Program-made: the position numbers and the translations under genes
Part shown: piece after piece, positions 25,376 through 35,265 of the stretch
Layout: every line of letters starts with the position of its first letter
How positions within the stretch are numbered: the stretch's first letter is position 1
From: Gottfriedia solisilvae
Lineage (GTDB): Bacteria > Bacillota > Bacilli > Bacillales > Bacillaceae_G
Assembly: GCF_002128405.1 (NCBI RefSeq)
Contig: NZ_NETJ01000001.1
Span: 248,001 to 312,000, forward strand
DNA length: 64,000 bases
Direction of reading: 5' to 3'
The notes under the pieces: generated by a model
Database searches by the model: none
What the model was told of the DNA's origin: nothing
Seen by the model: only the letters and a program-made list of their open reading frames with translations

Positions 25376-27601
25376 ATGATAATTTTTGATGAAAAAGAAA
25401 AACAGTTTCATTTAACGAATGGTCAAATAAGCTATATATTTTTTGTGCTGAAAAATGGACATCTTGGTTCTATTTATTTTGGCGAGGCGCTCAATGAATG
25501 TACTAATTTATCGAATATCAATCATCATTTATATCCAAACACCTATTCCTCTTATATTGAAGGAGACCGTGCATTTAGTTTAGAAACATTGAGACAGGAA
25601 TACCCTGTTTACGGAACGACAGATTATCGTGAACCAGCTTTGAGTATTATTGGGGAAAATGGAAGTCATATTTCAAACTTTATTTATAAATACCATATTA
25701 TTACAAAAGGTAAACCTATCTTGGAGGGATTACCTTCAACGTATACAGACAATGAAGAAGATGCAGAAACCATTCAAATTATCCTTGAGGATACTGTTTT
25801 AGCGGCCGAGCTAATTCTTTCCTATACAATCTTTACAGACTTACGAGTGATTATAAGGAGTGCTTATATTTGCAATAAGGGTAAGAATCCGTTTTTTTTG
25901 GAACGGTTCATGAGTACTTCAGTAGACTTTCCAGATAAAGACTTTAGCATGGTTCAGTTAAGTGGAGCTTGGGCAAGGGAACGCTATGTAAAAGAACGAC
26001 GTTTAGAAACTGGCATTCAATCAATCTCTAGCTTACGGGGAGCAAGTTCCCATCAACATAACCCTTTTCTTGCATTTGTAAGACCTGATGCAAATGAAAC
26101 ACAAGGGGAAGTTTTTAGTTTCAATTTTATATATAGTTCAAATTTTATTGCCCAAGCTGAGGTTGATCAATTTGATTGTTTAAGGGTTACGATGGGGATT
26201 CACCCATTTCGTTTTAAATGGAAGCTATGTTCGAATGAGCATTTTCAATCACCAGAAGTTGTAATGGTTCATTCAAATAGTGGATTAAATGGCATGAGTC
26301 AAACTTATCATGATTTATATCGAAAACATTTAATTCGAGGTGTTTGGAAGGAAGTTAGTCGGCCGATTTTACTAAACAATTGGGAAGCGACTTATTTTCA
26401 TTTTAATGAGAAAAAACTTCTTGAAATTGCAGAGGCATCAAAAGAGTTAGGAATTGAATTATTTGTACTAGATGATGGATGGTTTGGAAATCGGAATGAT
26501 GCGACTTCTTCATTAGGAGATTGGTTTACGAATAAAAGTAAATTCCCAAACGGTATACAGCATTTTATTAGCGAATTAAATCGTTTAGGATTACAGTTTG
26601 GTTTATGGTTTGAACCAGAGATGATTAGTCCTAAAAGTGAGTTATATAATAATCAACCTAATTGGGCTATCAACACACCAAACCGCCCTACCTCATTAGG
26701 AAGGAATCAGCTTGTTTTAGATTTTTCAAGAAAAGAGATTGTAGATGCTATATATTATCAAATCGCTAGTATCATTGAAGAAGCAAATTTATCATATATT
26801 AAATGGGACATGAATCGAAATATTACAGAAGCTTATTCATTACATTTGGCTTATGATCAGCAAGATGAGTTTTTTCACAGATATATACTTGGTGTTTATG
26901 ATTTATATGAACGTTTACATACGAATTTTCCGCATATATTGATTGAATCCTGTGCAGGCGGCGGTGGAAGATTCGATGCCGGGTTATTAAATTACGCACC
27001 TCAAGCTTGGGCTAGTGATGACACGGATCCAATAGAAAGACTAAAGATTCAATATGGTAGTTCTTTTGCTTATCCGCTCAGTAGTATAGGTTCTCATGTT
27101 TCAACTAGTCCAAATCATCAAACTTTACGTCATTCTTCTTTGAAAACTCGGGGAAATGTAGCGTTCTTTGGTACTTTTGGTTATGAATTAGATCCAACTA
27201 CATTAAGTGAACTAGAAAAAACTACTATTAAGAATCAAATACAATTCTATAAAAGACATCAGTCACTTATCCAATATGGTGATTTTTATCGAATAGCAAG
27301 TCCTTTTAAAGGAAATGAAACCGCATGGATGATCGTTAGTAAAGAAAGAGATGAAGCATTAGTTGGCTGGTATAAAGTATTAGCCACTCCTAATCCCAAA
27401 AAATATCAATATTTAAAATTAACTGGCTTAGAAAAAAACTATCTTTATTATGTTGAGCATTTTGACCGTTTTTTTTATGGAGATGAACTAATGTATCATG
27501 GCATTCCATTGCCACCAGAATTTAACGGGCCAAATAAAAAAATTGCCAAACGAAAAGGTGATTTTCAATCTGAGGTTTTTTATCTAAAACAGAAGAAATA
27601 G
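25376..27601 (+). CDS. Alpha-galactosidase, GH36
   Basis: 741 residues from the ATG at 25376 (GGGAG eight bases upstream; an in-frame ATG at 25361 lies before that site). Retaining GH36 enzyme hydrolysing alpha-1,6-galactosides such as melibiose and raffinose. Nucleophile Asp478 is in IKWDMNR and the acid/base Asp548 in WASDDTD; these are the same numbers as in Geobacillus AgaA. LDDGWFGNR and ESCAGGGGRFD are the other active-site blocks. Cytoplasmic (no signal peptide). No sugar transporter or regulator is adjacent, so it stands alone, divergent from galU. Confidence 0.94.
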   Translation: MIIFDEKEKQFHLTNGQISYIFFVLKNGHLGSIYFGEALNECTNLSNINHHLYPNTYSSYIEGDRAFSLETLRQEYPVYGTTDYREPALSIIGENGSHISNFIYKYHIITKGKPILEGLPSTYTDNEEDAETIQIILEDTVLAAELILSYTIFTDLRVIIRSAYICNKGKNPFFLERFMSTSVDFPDKDFSMVQLSGAWARERYVKERRLETGIQSISSLRGASSHQHNPFLAFVRPDANETQGEVFSFNFIYSSNFIAQAEVDQFDCLRVTMGIHPFRFKWKLCSNEHFQSPEVVMVHSNSGLNGMSQTYHDLYRKHLIRGVWKEVSRPILLNNWEATYFHFNEKKLLEIAEASKELGIELFVLDDGWFGNRNDATSSLGDWFTNKSKFPNGIQHFISELNRLGLQFGLWFEPEMISPKSELYNNQPNWAINTPNRPTSLGRNQLVLDFSRKEIVDAIYYQIASIIEEANLSYIKWDMNRNITEAYSLHLAYDQQDEFFHRYILGVYDLYERLHTNFPHILIESCAGGGGRFDAGLLNYAPQAWASDDTDPIERLKIQYGSSFAYPLSSIGSHVSTSPNHQTLRHSSLKTRGNVAFFGTFGYELDPTTLSELEKTTIKNQIQFYKRHQSLIQYGDFYRIASPFKGNETAWMIVSKERDEALVGWYKVLATPNPKKYQYLKLTGLEKNYLYYVEHFDRFFYGDELMYHGIPLPPEFNGPNKKIAKRKGDFQSEVFYLKQKK

Positions 27602-27606
27602 CCCAT

Positions 27607-27734
27607 TCAGACTGTTGAAAACCGCTCGCTTTCTCCTTGCTTCGCCTGCTTGCGGTGCGCTAATTATCGTCAAAGGTAACTCCGCTCCTCATCCGGCTTT
27701 GCGTCTTGATAGACAAGGTTTTCAATCAGTCTGA
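27607..27734 (+). repeat. Dispersed repeat family A, copy 1 (MITE-like)
   Basis: 128 bp bounded by TCAGACTGTTGAAAACC and GGTTTTCAATCAGTCTGA, which are inverted repeats with one extra base. A second copy in opposite orientation lies at 38458-38583 and shares the internal block GGTAACTCCGCT, GCTTCGCCT and CTTGCGGTGC. It carries no ORF. Confidence 0.75.
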
Positions 27735-27769
27735 ATCTCTTAGTTTTTTATTTTGTTTACGAACTGATA

Positions 27770-27800
27770 GAAAAAGCATCCACAATTGTGAATGCTTTTT
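27770..27800. terminator. Bidirectional terminator
   Basis: AAAAAGCAT..CACAATTGTG..ATGCTTTTT between the convergent alpha-galactosidase and CotD-like genes. Confidence 0.85.
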
Positions 27801-27812
27801 AGCATTAGTAAT

Positions 27813-28212
27813 TTAGAGCCATATTCTACAGTTTCTGTGTCTACGAATGTTATTACTATTATTATTGTTATTTGAAGTACCGTTGTTGCTATTACTATTG
27901 TTTTCAGATTCAACTCTTCGACAATTGTTTGAATTTAAATCACTTCCGCAGTCGTAATTTTCCACAACTGTTTCATTTACATCAGAATTATATACTGGAT
28001 AATAATTTTCATTACGAATAACTGTTCTATTGATATTTTCAACTTCTGTTGGATGAATGTTTCTTACAGTTCTATAATTCGTATTTGTATTTGCTACTCT
28101 TAGTGTAGGATTCATGATTACTTCGTCTTGACTTGGAGATACAGAATTCGATCCATTTTGATACTGAGCCCCAACCTCTATTCCTTCTTGAATTATTATT
28201 GTTACATCCCAT
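27813..28212 (-). pseudogene. CotD-like spore coat protein with N-terminal frameshift
   Basis: The intact downstream frame (from an ATG at 28115 that lacks an RBS) encodes RNIHPTEVENINRTVIRNEN and YYPVYNSDVNETVVENYDCG, which resemble the His-Pro / Tyr-Phe-Pro blocks of CotD family coat proteins, followed by an Asn/Ser-rich tail. A better start lies at 28210-28212 (GAGAGG upstream; MGCNNNNSRRNRGW). Removing one base from the four-C run at 28169-28172 joins the two frames into one 132-residue product. The RBS and composition support a single original gene. Broken or misread at a homopolymer. Confidence 0.65.
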
Positions 28213-28529
28213 AATATCTATTTCCTCTCTTTTTTAAAATTTTGCAAGCTACCTGTAATAGATATGTCTTTTTGAGAAGACTTGTCTTAGGTGATGACAC
28301 AAAATCAAATAAATGAATAATAACACTATTTAAATTATTAAGAAGGATGAACTTTCGTAATATTTAAAATGAAAATCGCTTTATTGAGATTTCATTAATA
28401 TACAAATAAGTAAACACTCAATAAATGAGTGCTTACTTATTAATGTACTTTATACTTTCTAAAGAAAAGTTTAGAGACTTTACATGATAATCTAATTTGA
28501 TTAATTTTTTGGTTTAATTAAGTAAGCTT
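28213..28529. other. Intergenic stretch with one terminator
   Basis: Holds the promoter region of the CotD-like gene and a hairpin at 28406-28440. I see no other gene. Confidence 0.4.
28406..28440 (-). terminator. Hairpin terminator of the ger operon
   Basis: AAGTAAGCACTCA / TGAGTGTTTACTT arms (minus strand) with a modest T-rich tail, about 90 bases past the GerC-like stop. Confidence 0.6.
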
Positions 28530-29657
28530 TTATTCAATAATTCCCGAACTAGTTATCTCCACTTTTATATTTGGTTTGATGGTAATTTTAGGATAAGCCT
28601 TTTCCCAATCTAATGATTTCCATACTTTTGGATGAAATGCAATTAATTCCCTTCCAATTCCAAAAGCGTCACAATTTGCTAATTGTAGTGTTTTAATTAA
28701 TTTTTCAGCTTTTTTCGTTAACTGTTTAGAAATTTCTTTATTCAATCTTTTAATCTCTTTTTGATCTGCAAGATTATCTTTCGGATATTCAAGTGCTTCT
28801 ACTTTTATATTTAGATTAAACTCAGCTGTAATGTCTTTATTTTTATTGATCTTTATTTCTTTTTTCACTTTATTACTTTTCACCTGAACTGAGATAAAAC
28901 GATTTCTCTCATCTTTTTCTTTTGGATTTACCTCTAAAGTGAATTTTGCATACTTTTTCATTTCATTCTTCATCATTAATAATAATGTAGGTTCTTCATC
29001 ATAAAGATTGTAACCAGTATATTTTCGTCCATTAAATAAAGCTATGCCATATACATCAATCATTTTATCATTCGATTTGCCTAAATAAGGTAGTGTGATA
29101 TCTTCACCAGGATCAAACAATGTAGGGCAAATAGATTGAACATTTTCCTCAGGAACTAGGGTAGAAGTTTCAGCGGTTGTTACAATTTCTAGTATTTCTT
29201 CACTTATTAGAGATTCTTCGACTACTCTTAGATTTAATATATCGGCTGCTTTGTCTTTACTAATCACTACTTTAGCTCCTAAAGAGCTTCTAGGGTCACG
29301 ATAAATAATATCTAATACAGGATATAAGTCTTCCTTTGCTAAATCTTCATGAAATAATAATACTCTAGCTTTACTCGTAGCATATTCTCCTGAGATTTTC
29401 TTCATAATTTTTGTTCTTGAATCGGAAAATGTATTTGCTAAAGAACTGACGATTACATTAGTCAAAACTGGTTCACTTGTTCCTTTACTTGCTTGAGCGA
29501 TTGTTTGGATAACAGCTGTTACCAATAATTTCCCATCTTTTTCGAGGTCAGCTCCAACACCGTAAACAAGCTTAGATTGACTTAACAATCTTTGATCCCA
29601 ACAACTAGTCAAAAATAAGAGACAACAAAGAAATAATATGCACAATTTAATTTTCAT
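28530..29657 (-). CDS. Germinant receptor C subunit, lipoprotein (GerAC/GerBC-like)
   Basis: Ger(x)C-family lipoprotein of the spore inner membrane. Start ATG at 29657 gives a lipoprotein signal (MKIKLCILFLCCLLFL) with lipobox LTSC; Cys19 would be diacylated by Lgt. The following WDQRLLSQSKLVYGVGADLE is the conserved mature N-terminus (WDxRELxxxxxVxGxGxD). 375 residues, normal length. Its ATG overlaps the end of the B gene by 11 bases. Works with A and B subunits to sense nutrients and trigger germination. Ligand unknown. Confidence 0.92.
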   Translation of the reverse strand: MKIKLCILFLCCLLFLTSCWDQRLLSQSKLVYGVGADLEKDGKLLVTAVIQTIAQASKGTSEPVLTNVIVSSLANTFSDSRTKIMKKISGEYATSKARVLLFHEDLAKEDLYPVLDIIYRDPRSSLGAKVVISKDKAADILNLRVVEESLISEEILEIVTTAETSTLVPEENVQSICPTLFDPGEDITLPYLGKSNDKMIDVYGIALFNGRKYTGYNLYDEEPTLLLMMKNEMKKYAKFTLEVNPKEKDERNRFISVQVKSNKVKKEIKINKNKDITAEFNLNIKVEALEYPKDNLADQKEIKRLNKEISKQLTKKAEKLIKTLQLANCDAFGIGRELIAFHPKVWKSLDWEKAYPKITIKPNIKVEITSSGIIE

Positions 29658-30750
29658 ATAGTTGGCTCTGCCCCTTCTTTTTTCGAATAATCGACACAAT
29701 CAATAATATTAAAGGAATAATAGCAATAAAAATATAACTAGAATATGAGACGATTATGTTAAATTTATCTATTATTTGATCTTCTTGTGGGATAAAAACA
29801 GAAATGATCATAATAAGGATCCCTAAAACTAAAGTTACTTTTTTATGATTGGACTGTTTAAAAATTTTTTCCATCCCAACACTCGCAATATGTAAATAAG
29901 TAACAAATGACGTTATGATTGGAACGACCCAAATTGATAGAAATATTAAGTCTAGTCGTTCTACTACTTCATATGATAATGCCTTTAACATATATAAAAT
30001 AGGTTCAGATACAATCTTTATTTCTTCTGGACTAAAAACAACAAAGCTAGTTATTAAAAAAAATGTATATAAAACTGTTACAAATGTAATTGCGATTGTT
30101 GAATTTTTTAATATGTCTTTAGCATTACCTTTCACAAATGGATAGATAACTAATAATGATTCAAAACCTAACATAGCAGTTAAGGAATCGTGAGATCCAA
30201 TCATGATATTTTTAAAACCAGCTTGTCCAACAGGTAACAAATATTTATAATTTGCATCTTTGTATGAAAGTAATTCTAAAAAGACTAAAAAAAGAATTAG
30301 GATAGATACAAAAGTAAAAAATCTACCGATTACTTTCAAGTTTTCCCTCGCTAAATACACACCAGTACCAACTATACAAAGAATAATGACAAATGGAGGT
30401 GTAAACGTTAAAATCCATTTCTTTAAAATACTAACTGTAATGGTCACTACAAATATAGAAATGATAAAAAAATTAAGTGCATAAAAGAATGAAATGACTG
30501 TCCCTAGATACTTCCCTACAATTTTATTTGAATACTCGTATATTGTATCGTCCGGAAATCGTTTGCCTAATGCCCACATGATGAACAAGAAAACAAATAC
30601 GATCATACCCGCAATTATGACTGATATCCAACCATCATTTTTCGCATGCAAATGAACCATATATGGGAGCGAAAGCAGACCAACCCCAATTTGGGATTGT
30701 AAAATAAAAAACATAAGTTGTGATTTAGAAAGTAATTTTTTATTATTCAT
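29647..30750 (-). CDS. Germinant receptor B subunit, permease-like (GerAB)
   Basis: 367 residues from the ATG at 30750 (GAGG about 12 bases upstream), about ten membrane spans, APC-superfamily fold. The start KKLLSKSQLMFFILQSQIGVG-like block and LLSLPYMVHLHAKNDGWIS are typical of spore germination permeases (GerAB/GerBB/GerKB). This subunit binds the germinant. It overlaps the A gene by eight bases and the C gene by eleven, so the operon is translationally coupled. The amino acid or sugar specificity cannot be read from the sequence. Confidence 0.92.
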   Translation of the reverse strand: MNNKKLLSKSQLMFFILQSQIGVGLLSLPYMVHLHAKNDGWISVIIAGMIVFVFLFIMWALGKRFPDDTIYEYSNKIVGKYLGTVISFFYALNFFIISIFVVTITVSILKKWILTFTPPFVIILCIVGTGVYLARENLKVIGRFFTFVSILILFLVFLELLSYKDANYKYLLPVGQAGFKNIMIGSHDSLTAMLGFESLLVIYPFVKGNAKDILKNSTIAITFVTVLYTFFLITSFVVFSPEEIKIVSEPILYMLKALSYEVVERLDLIFLSIWVVPIITSFVTYLHIASVGMEKIFKQSNHKKVTLVLGILIMIISVFIPQEDQIIDKFNIIVSYSSYIFIAIIPLILLIVSIIRKKKGQSQLYEN

Positions 30751-32239
30751 TCTGTTTCCAACCTCTTGGATTTTTTGCACTTCTTAATTTTTTTGGCAAT
30801 GCAGAGCGTGGTCGATCTGTCATTTTCCACATTGGCACCCTGTAAATTGTATCCTTTAAATCTTTTCGTCTAAGTGGAGCTAAAGGTGCAAAATATGGAG
30901 TTCCAAATGATTCAAGCTTACACAGATGAATTAAAATAATCATCAATCCAAATACAATCCCTATTAAACCAATAGTTGCAGCTGCAAACATTAACGGAAA
31001 ACCTAATAATCTAACTGAAGTACCCATTTCACTATCAGGTGCTGCAAATGATGAAATAGCAGTTATTGAAATAACAACAAGCATAGTATTAGAAATCAAA
31101 TTAGCTTCAACGACTGCAGTACCAATTACTAGTCCACCTACTACTCCAAGTGTTTGTGAAATAGGACTAGGTAAACGAATGGCTGACTCTCTTAGTAATT
31201 CGAGCGTTATTTGCATACTCAACGCCTCAATTAAAGGTGGAAAAGGAATATATTCTAATGAACTCTTTACATTAGAAACTAGTTCAATCGGTATGATTTC
31301 AAAATGGTAGGAAACTAAAGCGATATAAAGGGCTGGCAAAGAGATTGAAATGATAAAGCTCAGCATCCTCATCAATCGAAAAAAAGATACCATCATCCAT
31401 CGACTGTTATAATCATCAGTTGTCTGATAAAAAGAAAAGAAGGTGATCGGCATTACAAGAACAGATGGGCTACCATCAGTTATAATCGCTACCCTTCCAT
31501 CCATTAAATTTGCTGAGACACGGTCTGGTCTTGATGTCGTTAACATTTGGGGAAATGGAGAGAATGAATTATCTTCAATATACTCCTCGATATTACTGAC
31601 ATAATCAACATCAATATAAGAAATTCTCCGCTCAACTTCTTTTACTAAATCATCGTTTGCAATTGAATCAACATAAACGATTGCTAAACTAGTATCAGAT
31701 TCCCTCCCAAGAGTTACATATTTTACAACTAAATTTGGATTGTTTATTCTTCTTCTCAAAAGGTTAATATTTGTTTCTAAAGTCTCAATAAACCCATCCT
31801 GTGCGCCACGTAAAACTTGTTCAGTATCAGGTTGCTCTATCGAACGACCTTCCAACAATGCAATGTTTAATATAATAGCGGTACCTTCATTATCAGTAAA
31901 AATGACAGCATTACCTTTTACAAGTGCTACGACAATTTCATCAAAAGAACTTGAGGTTTTAATATCTTTAATTGAAACAGTTTCCTCAATTGTTTTTTTA
32001 GGATTCTGGATGATTTGTTGGATGATTTGAGACTCAAGTACCTCACCCTTAATAAGGGTATCAATAAAAACGATCCCTATTTTTCTATTCGCAAACTCTA
32101 AATTTCTAACGATCAAATCACTAGAATGTAAAAGTGATTTTTTAACATTATCAATATTTTCTTCAAGCTTGATTGAAATATTTTTATGACCCATATGAGA
32201 GCCAGATCGGTTTACAGGATTGTTATTATTTCCGCTCAT
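30743..32239 (-). CDS. Germinant receptor A subunit (GerAA/GerKA-like)
   Basis: 498 residues; I take ATG 32239, ten bases after GAGGAG (an earlier ATG overlaps that site). N-terminal hydrophilic domain (about 1-240) with VKYVTLGRESDTSLAIVYVD and the conserved SRPDRVSANLMDGRVAIITD-type block, then five or so spans with PFPPLIEALSMQITLELLRE and GVVGGLVIGTAVVEANLIS. Forms the oligomeric ion channel of the receptor in the inner spore membrane. First gene of the A-B-C operon; expected to be made in the forespore (sigma-G), though I did not identify a sigma-G promoter with confidence. Confidence 0.93.
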   Translation of the reverse strand: MSGNNNNPVNRSGSHMGHKNISIKLEENIDNVKKSLLHSSDLIVRNLEFANRKIGIVFIDTLIKGEVLESQIIQQIIQNPKKTIEETVSIKDIKTSSSFDEIVVALVKGNAVIFTDNEGTAIILNIALLEGRSIEQPDTEQVLRGAQDGFIETLETNINLLRRRINNPNLVVKYVTLGRESDTSLAIVYVDSIANDDLVKEVERRISYIDVDYVSNIEEYIEDNSFSPFPQMLTTSRPDRVSANLMDGRVAIITDGSPSVLVMPITFFSFYQTTDDYNSRWMMVSFFRLMRMLSFIISISLPALYIALVSYHFEIIPIELVSNVKSSLEYIPFPPLIEALSMQITLELLRESAIRLPSPISQTLGVVGGLVIGTAVVEANLISNTMLVVISITAISSFAAPDSEMGTSVRLLGFPLMFAAATIGLIGIVFGLMIILIHLCKLESFGTPYFAPLAPLRRKDLKDTIYRVPMWKMTDRPRSALPKKLRSAKNPRGWKQNE

Positions 32240-32344
32240 AAATGAATGACTCCTCATTGAAACCTCAAATACAGTAAATATATTTTATGTTAAATAGAAT
32301 GTATTATACATTCGAGACTTCGTACAATCCAACTAATTTTGTAT

Positions 32345-32382
32345 AAAAAAACGATTCTACCTAAATGATAGAATCGTTTTTC
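32345..32382 (-). terminator. Intrinsic terminator of the fru operon
   Basis: AAAAACGATTCTA / TAGAATCGTTTTT arms, about 105 bases past fruA. Confidence 0.85.
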
Positions 32383-32487
32383 TTTTCTTTATCATATTCT
32401 TTTTGGTTAGTCTTGTTGCTAATTGAGTAGTGCCTATTAAATTCTCATTTTCGATTAACAGTCCTTATATTCAATTTCTAAATCAAC

Positions 32488-34341
32488 CTAATTTTGTTCA
32501 ACTTTCTTTTTCCAAATACCAAGAATTAGAGCTGTGACCACTGAACCGATCAAAATAGCTAATAAATACATGAAAGGTTTATTAACTAAAGGAATGACAA
32601 AAGCCCCACCATGTGGTGCTGGTAAAGTAATACCAAATGCCATAGCTAGACCACCAGCAATCGATGAACCGATTATAGAACTGACAATCACTCTAATCGG
32701 ATCTGCGGCTGCGAATGGGATTGCTCCTTCTGTAATGAATGATATACCCATGATATAGTTAGTCACTCCAGATTTACGTTCTAATTCTGTAAACTTAGAT
32801 TTAAAAATTGTTGTTGCTAAAGCGATCCCTAATGGTGGTACCATACCGCCTGCCATAACTGCAGCATGTGGTCCGAAATTTTGTGCAGAAATTGCAGCAA
32901 TTCCGAATGTAAATGCGGCTTTGTTGATTGGTCCACCCATATCAACTGCCATCATTCCACCTAAAATTAAACCTAGTAAAATAGCATTTCCACCACTTAA
33001 ACTACTTAACCAATCTGTTAAAGCAGTATTTAAAAATGTAACTGGTGGATTTACAACAAGCTCCATTAATACACCTGTGATTAGTAATCCAAACACTGGA
33101 TAAAGTAAAACTGGTTTCATACCTTCGAGTGTTTCTGGTAGCTTTGAAAATAGTTTACGTAATCCAATAACAACATAACCTGCCAGGAAACCAGCAACTA
33201 AACCACCTAAGAATCCAGCACCAGCATTAGCTGCTAAAAATCCTCCAACAACACCAGGTGCAAACCCTGGACGATCAGCAATCGAGCTTGCAATAAAACC
33301 AGCAAGAATTGGTACTAAGAAACTGAATGCGCCTGCCCCACCAATTTTCATTAATAATTCTGCAATAGGTCCTTTTGTATGAATTCCACCAAATGCAAAA
33401 GCTAGTGCAATCAGAATTCCACCACTTACTACAAATGGTAGCATATTACTAACACCATTCATTAAGTGTTTGTAAATTCCTGATCCCTTTTCCATAGAAG
33501 ATTCGTCACTTTTTCCTTTATCTGTTCCTTTGAAAATTGGTGCATCTTGTTTCATTGCACGTTCAATCAATTCTTTCGGCTTACGAATCCCTTCTGCTAC
33601 AGGTACTTGAATAACATGTTTACCTTCAAAGCGATTGACATCAACATTTTTATCAGCTGCGATAATAATCGCAGTCGCTTTTCTAATTTCATCTGAAGTT
33701 AATTCATTTTTCACACCTGTAGATCCATTTGTTTCAACCTTGATATCTACATTTAATTCTCTTCCTTTTGCTTTTAGTGCATCTGCTGCCATATAGGTAT
33801 GTGCGATACCAGTAGGACAAGCAGTTACTGCAAGAATAAGCGGTTTTTTAGAATGAGAGGAAATCACCTCTTCATCCTTATTAATCGCATCTTCTTTCTC
33901 ATTAATTAAGGCAATGACTTCCTCTGCGTCTGCTGCACCTAATAATGAACTTCGCATTGCTTCATCCATTAATAATGTAGATAAACGTGATAAAGTTTCT
34001 AAATGTGCATTATTTGCACCTTCACTTGCCGCAATCATAAAAAACAAATGTGCAGGTTGACCATCTAATGAATCATAATCAATACCAGAGTTTGAGCGAC
34101 CAAATACAATTGCCGGTGTTTTAACTGCAGAAGTCTTAGCATGTGGAATTGCAATTCCTTCACCAATACCAGTTGTACTTTGAGCTTCACGAGTTAAAAT
34201 TGCTTCTATGAATTGTTCTTTATCATGTAAACGGTTCGTTTCATATAATACATCTGCTAATTCATTTATGACTGATGCTTTATTTGCAGATTGTAAATTG
34301 ATAACAACCGTATCAATTTTTAATAAATCTGTTATTCTCAT
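32488..34341 (-). CDS. fruA: Fructose PTS permease, fused IIABC
   Basis: 617-residue phosphotransferase permease importing fructose as fructose-1-phosphate. Order A-B-C: IIA about 1-145 (active His in GIAIPHAKT), IIB about 168-265 (active Cys in AVTACPTGIAHTYMAADAL-type motif), IIC about 290-612 with roughly eight to nine spans and GGIHTKGPI, GGPINKAAF and PHGGAFV blocks. Third gene of fruR-fruK-fruA, 12 bases after fruK, with RBS AAGGTGG. Needs HPr and Enzyme I from elsewhere. Confidence 0.95.
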   Translation of the reverse strand: MRITDLLKIDTVVINLQSANKASVINELADVLYETNRLHDKEQFIEAILTREAQSTTGIGEGIAIPHAKTSAVKTPAIVFGRSNSGIDYDSLDGQPAHLFFMIAASEGANNAHLETLSRLSTLLMDEAMRSSLLGAADAEEVIALINEKEDAINKDEEVISSHSKKPLILAVTACPTGIAHTYMAADALKAKGRELNVDIKVETNGSTGVKNELTSDEIRKATAIIIAADKNVDVNRFEGKHVIQVPVAEGIRKPKELIERAMKQDAPIFKGTDKGKSDESSMEKGSGIYKHLMNGVSNMLPFVVSGGILIALAFAFGGIHTKGPIAELLMKIGGAGAFSFLVPILAGFIASSIADRPGFAPGVVGGFLAANAGAGFLGGLVAGFLAGYVVIGLRKLFSKLPETLEGMKPVLLYPVFGLLITGVLMELVVNPPVTFLNTALTDWLSSLSGGNAILLGLILGGMMAVDMGGPINKAAFTFGIAAISAQNFGPHAAVMAGGMVPPLGIALATTIFKSKFTELERKSGVTNYIMGISFITEGAIPFAAADPIRVIVSSIIGSSIAGGLAMAFGITLPAPHGGAFVIPLVNKPFMYLLAILIGSVVTALILGIWKKKVEQN

Positions 34342-34353
34342 TATCTCTCCACC

Positions 34354-35265
34354 TTATCTCTTTTCGATCATCACCTGATCGATTAGTTCTTCAATTTTTT
34401 TTCTACTTGTTAAATCTGATGAAAAGGCCGTTGCACTTCCTGCAGCAACTGCTGTTTTAAAGGCTGTCACTTTATCGTTCGTTTTAACGTAAGTCCCGAT
34501 AAAACCAGCAACTAGTGAGTCTCCAGCACCAACAGAATTAATAACTTCTCCTTTTGGAACATTTGATACAAATATATCTTTTTCTGTCATGAGAATAGCG
34601 CCCATACCAGCTAGAGATATACCTACATTTTTTGCACCTAACTCAAGGAGTTTTTGACCATATGGAATTGCTTCTTCAACAGTTGATATTGTAACGTCAA
34701 ATAATTCTCCAAGTTCGTGATGATTTGGTTTGATAAAAAATGGCTTATGTTTTACGACATCTAATAGTGCTTTACCACTTGCATCAACAACTATATTTAC
34801 ACCTTTTTCATTTCCCCATTTTGCAATTTTTTCATATAGATTAGATTCTAATGAACTCGGTATGTTTCCGGCTAGAATTAAATAGTCTCCTGGTTGTATC
34901 TGTTCTAATTTTTTGAAGAAATCAGTTGAATTTTGCTCTGATATTGTGGGACCTTGACCATTTATTTCGGTTTCATATTGCGACTTCAATTTAATATTGA
35001 TCCGAGAGTCTCCTGCTACTCTTACAAAATCTGATAATACACTTTCACTCTTTAATACATTTTCAATAAAATCACCAGTAAACCCACCGATAAATCCAAA
35101 AGCAATACTAGTTACATCAAGTCTTTTTAAAACTCTAGATACATTAATTCCTTTCCCACCAGGGAACTTTTGGTCACTGATCATACGATTGATTGAATCA
35201 ATTTGAAAATTATCAACATTTACGATGTAATCAATTGATGGATTAAGTGTTACAGTATAAATCAT
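34354..35265 (-). CDS. fruK: 1-phosphofructokinase
   Basis: 303-residue PfkB-family kinase converting fructose-1-phosphate to fructose-1,6-bisphosphate. Starts MIYTVTLNPSIDYIV; sugar-binding loop GGKGINVSRVLKRL; the catalytic, anion-hole motif SVGAGDSLVAGFIG carries the base Asp near residue 248. Its ATG directly follows the fruR stop codon (TAAATG), so translation is coupled. Middle gene of the fructose operon. Confidence 0.95.
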   Translation of the reverse strand: MIYTVTLNPSIDYIVNVDNFQIDSINRMISDQKFPGGKGINVSRVLKRLDVTSIAFGFIGGFTGDFIENVLKSESVLSDFVRVAGDSRINIKLKSQYETEINGQGPTISEQNSTDFFKKLEQIQPGDYLILAGNIPSSLESNLYEKIAKWGNEKGVNIVVDASGKALLDVVKHKPFFIKPNHHELGELFDVTISTVEEAIPYGQKLLELGAKNVGISLAGMGAILMTEKDIFVSNVPKGEVINSVGAGDSLVAGFIGTYVKTNDKVTAFKTAVAAGSATAFSSDLTSRKKIEELIDQVMIEKR

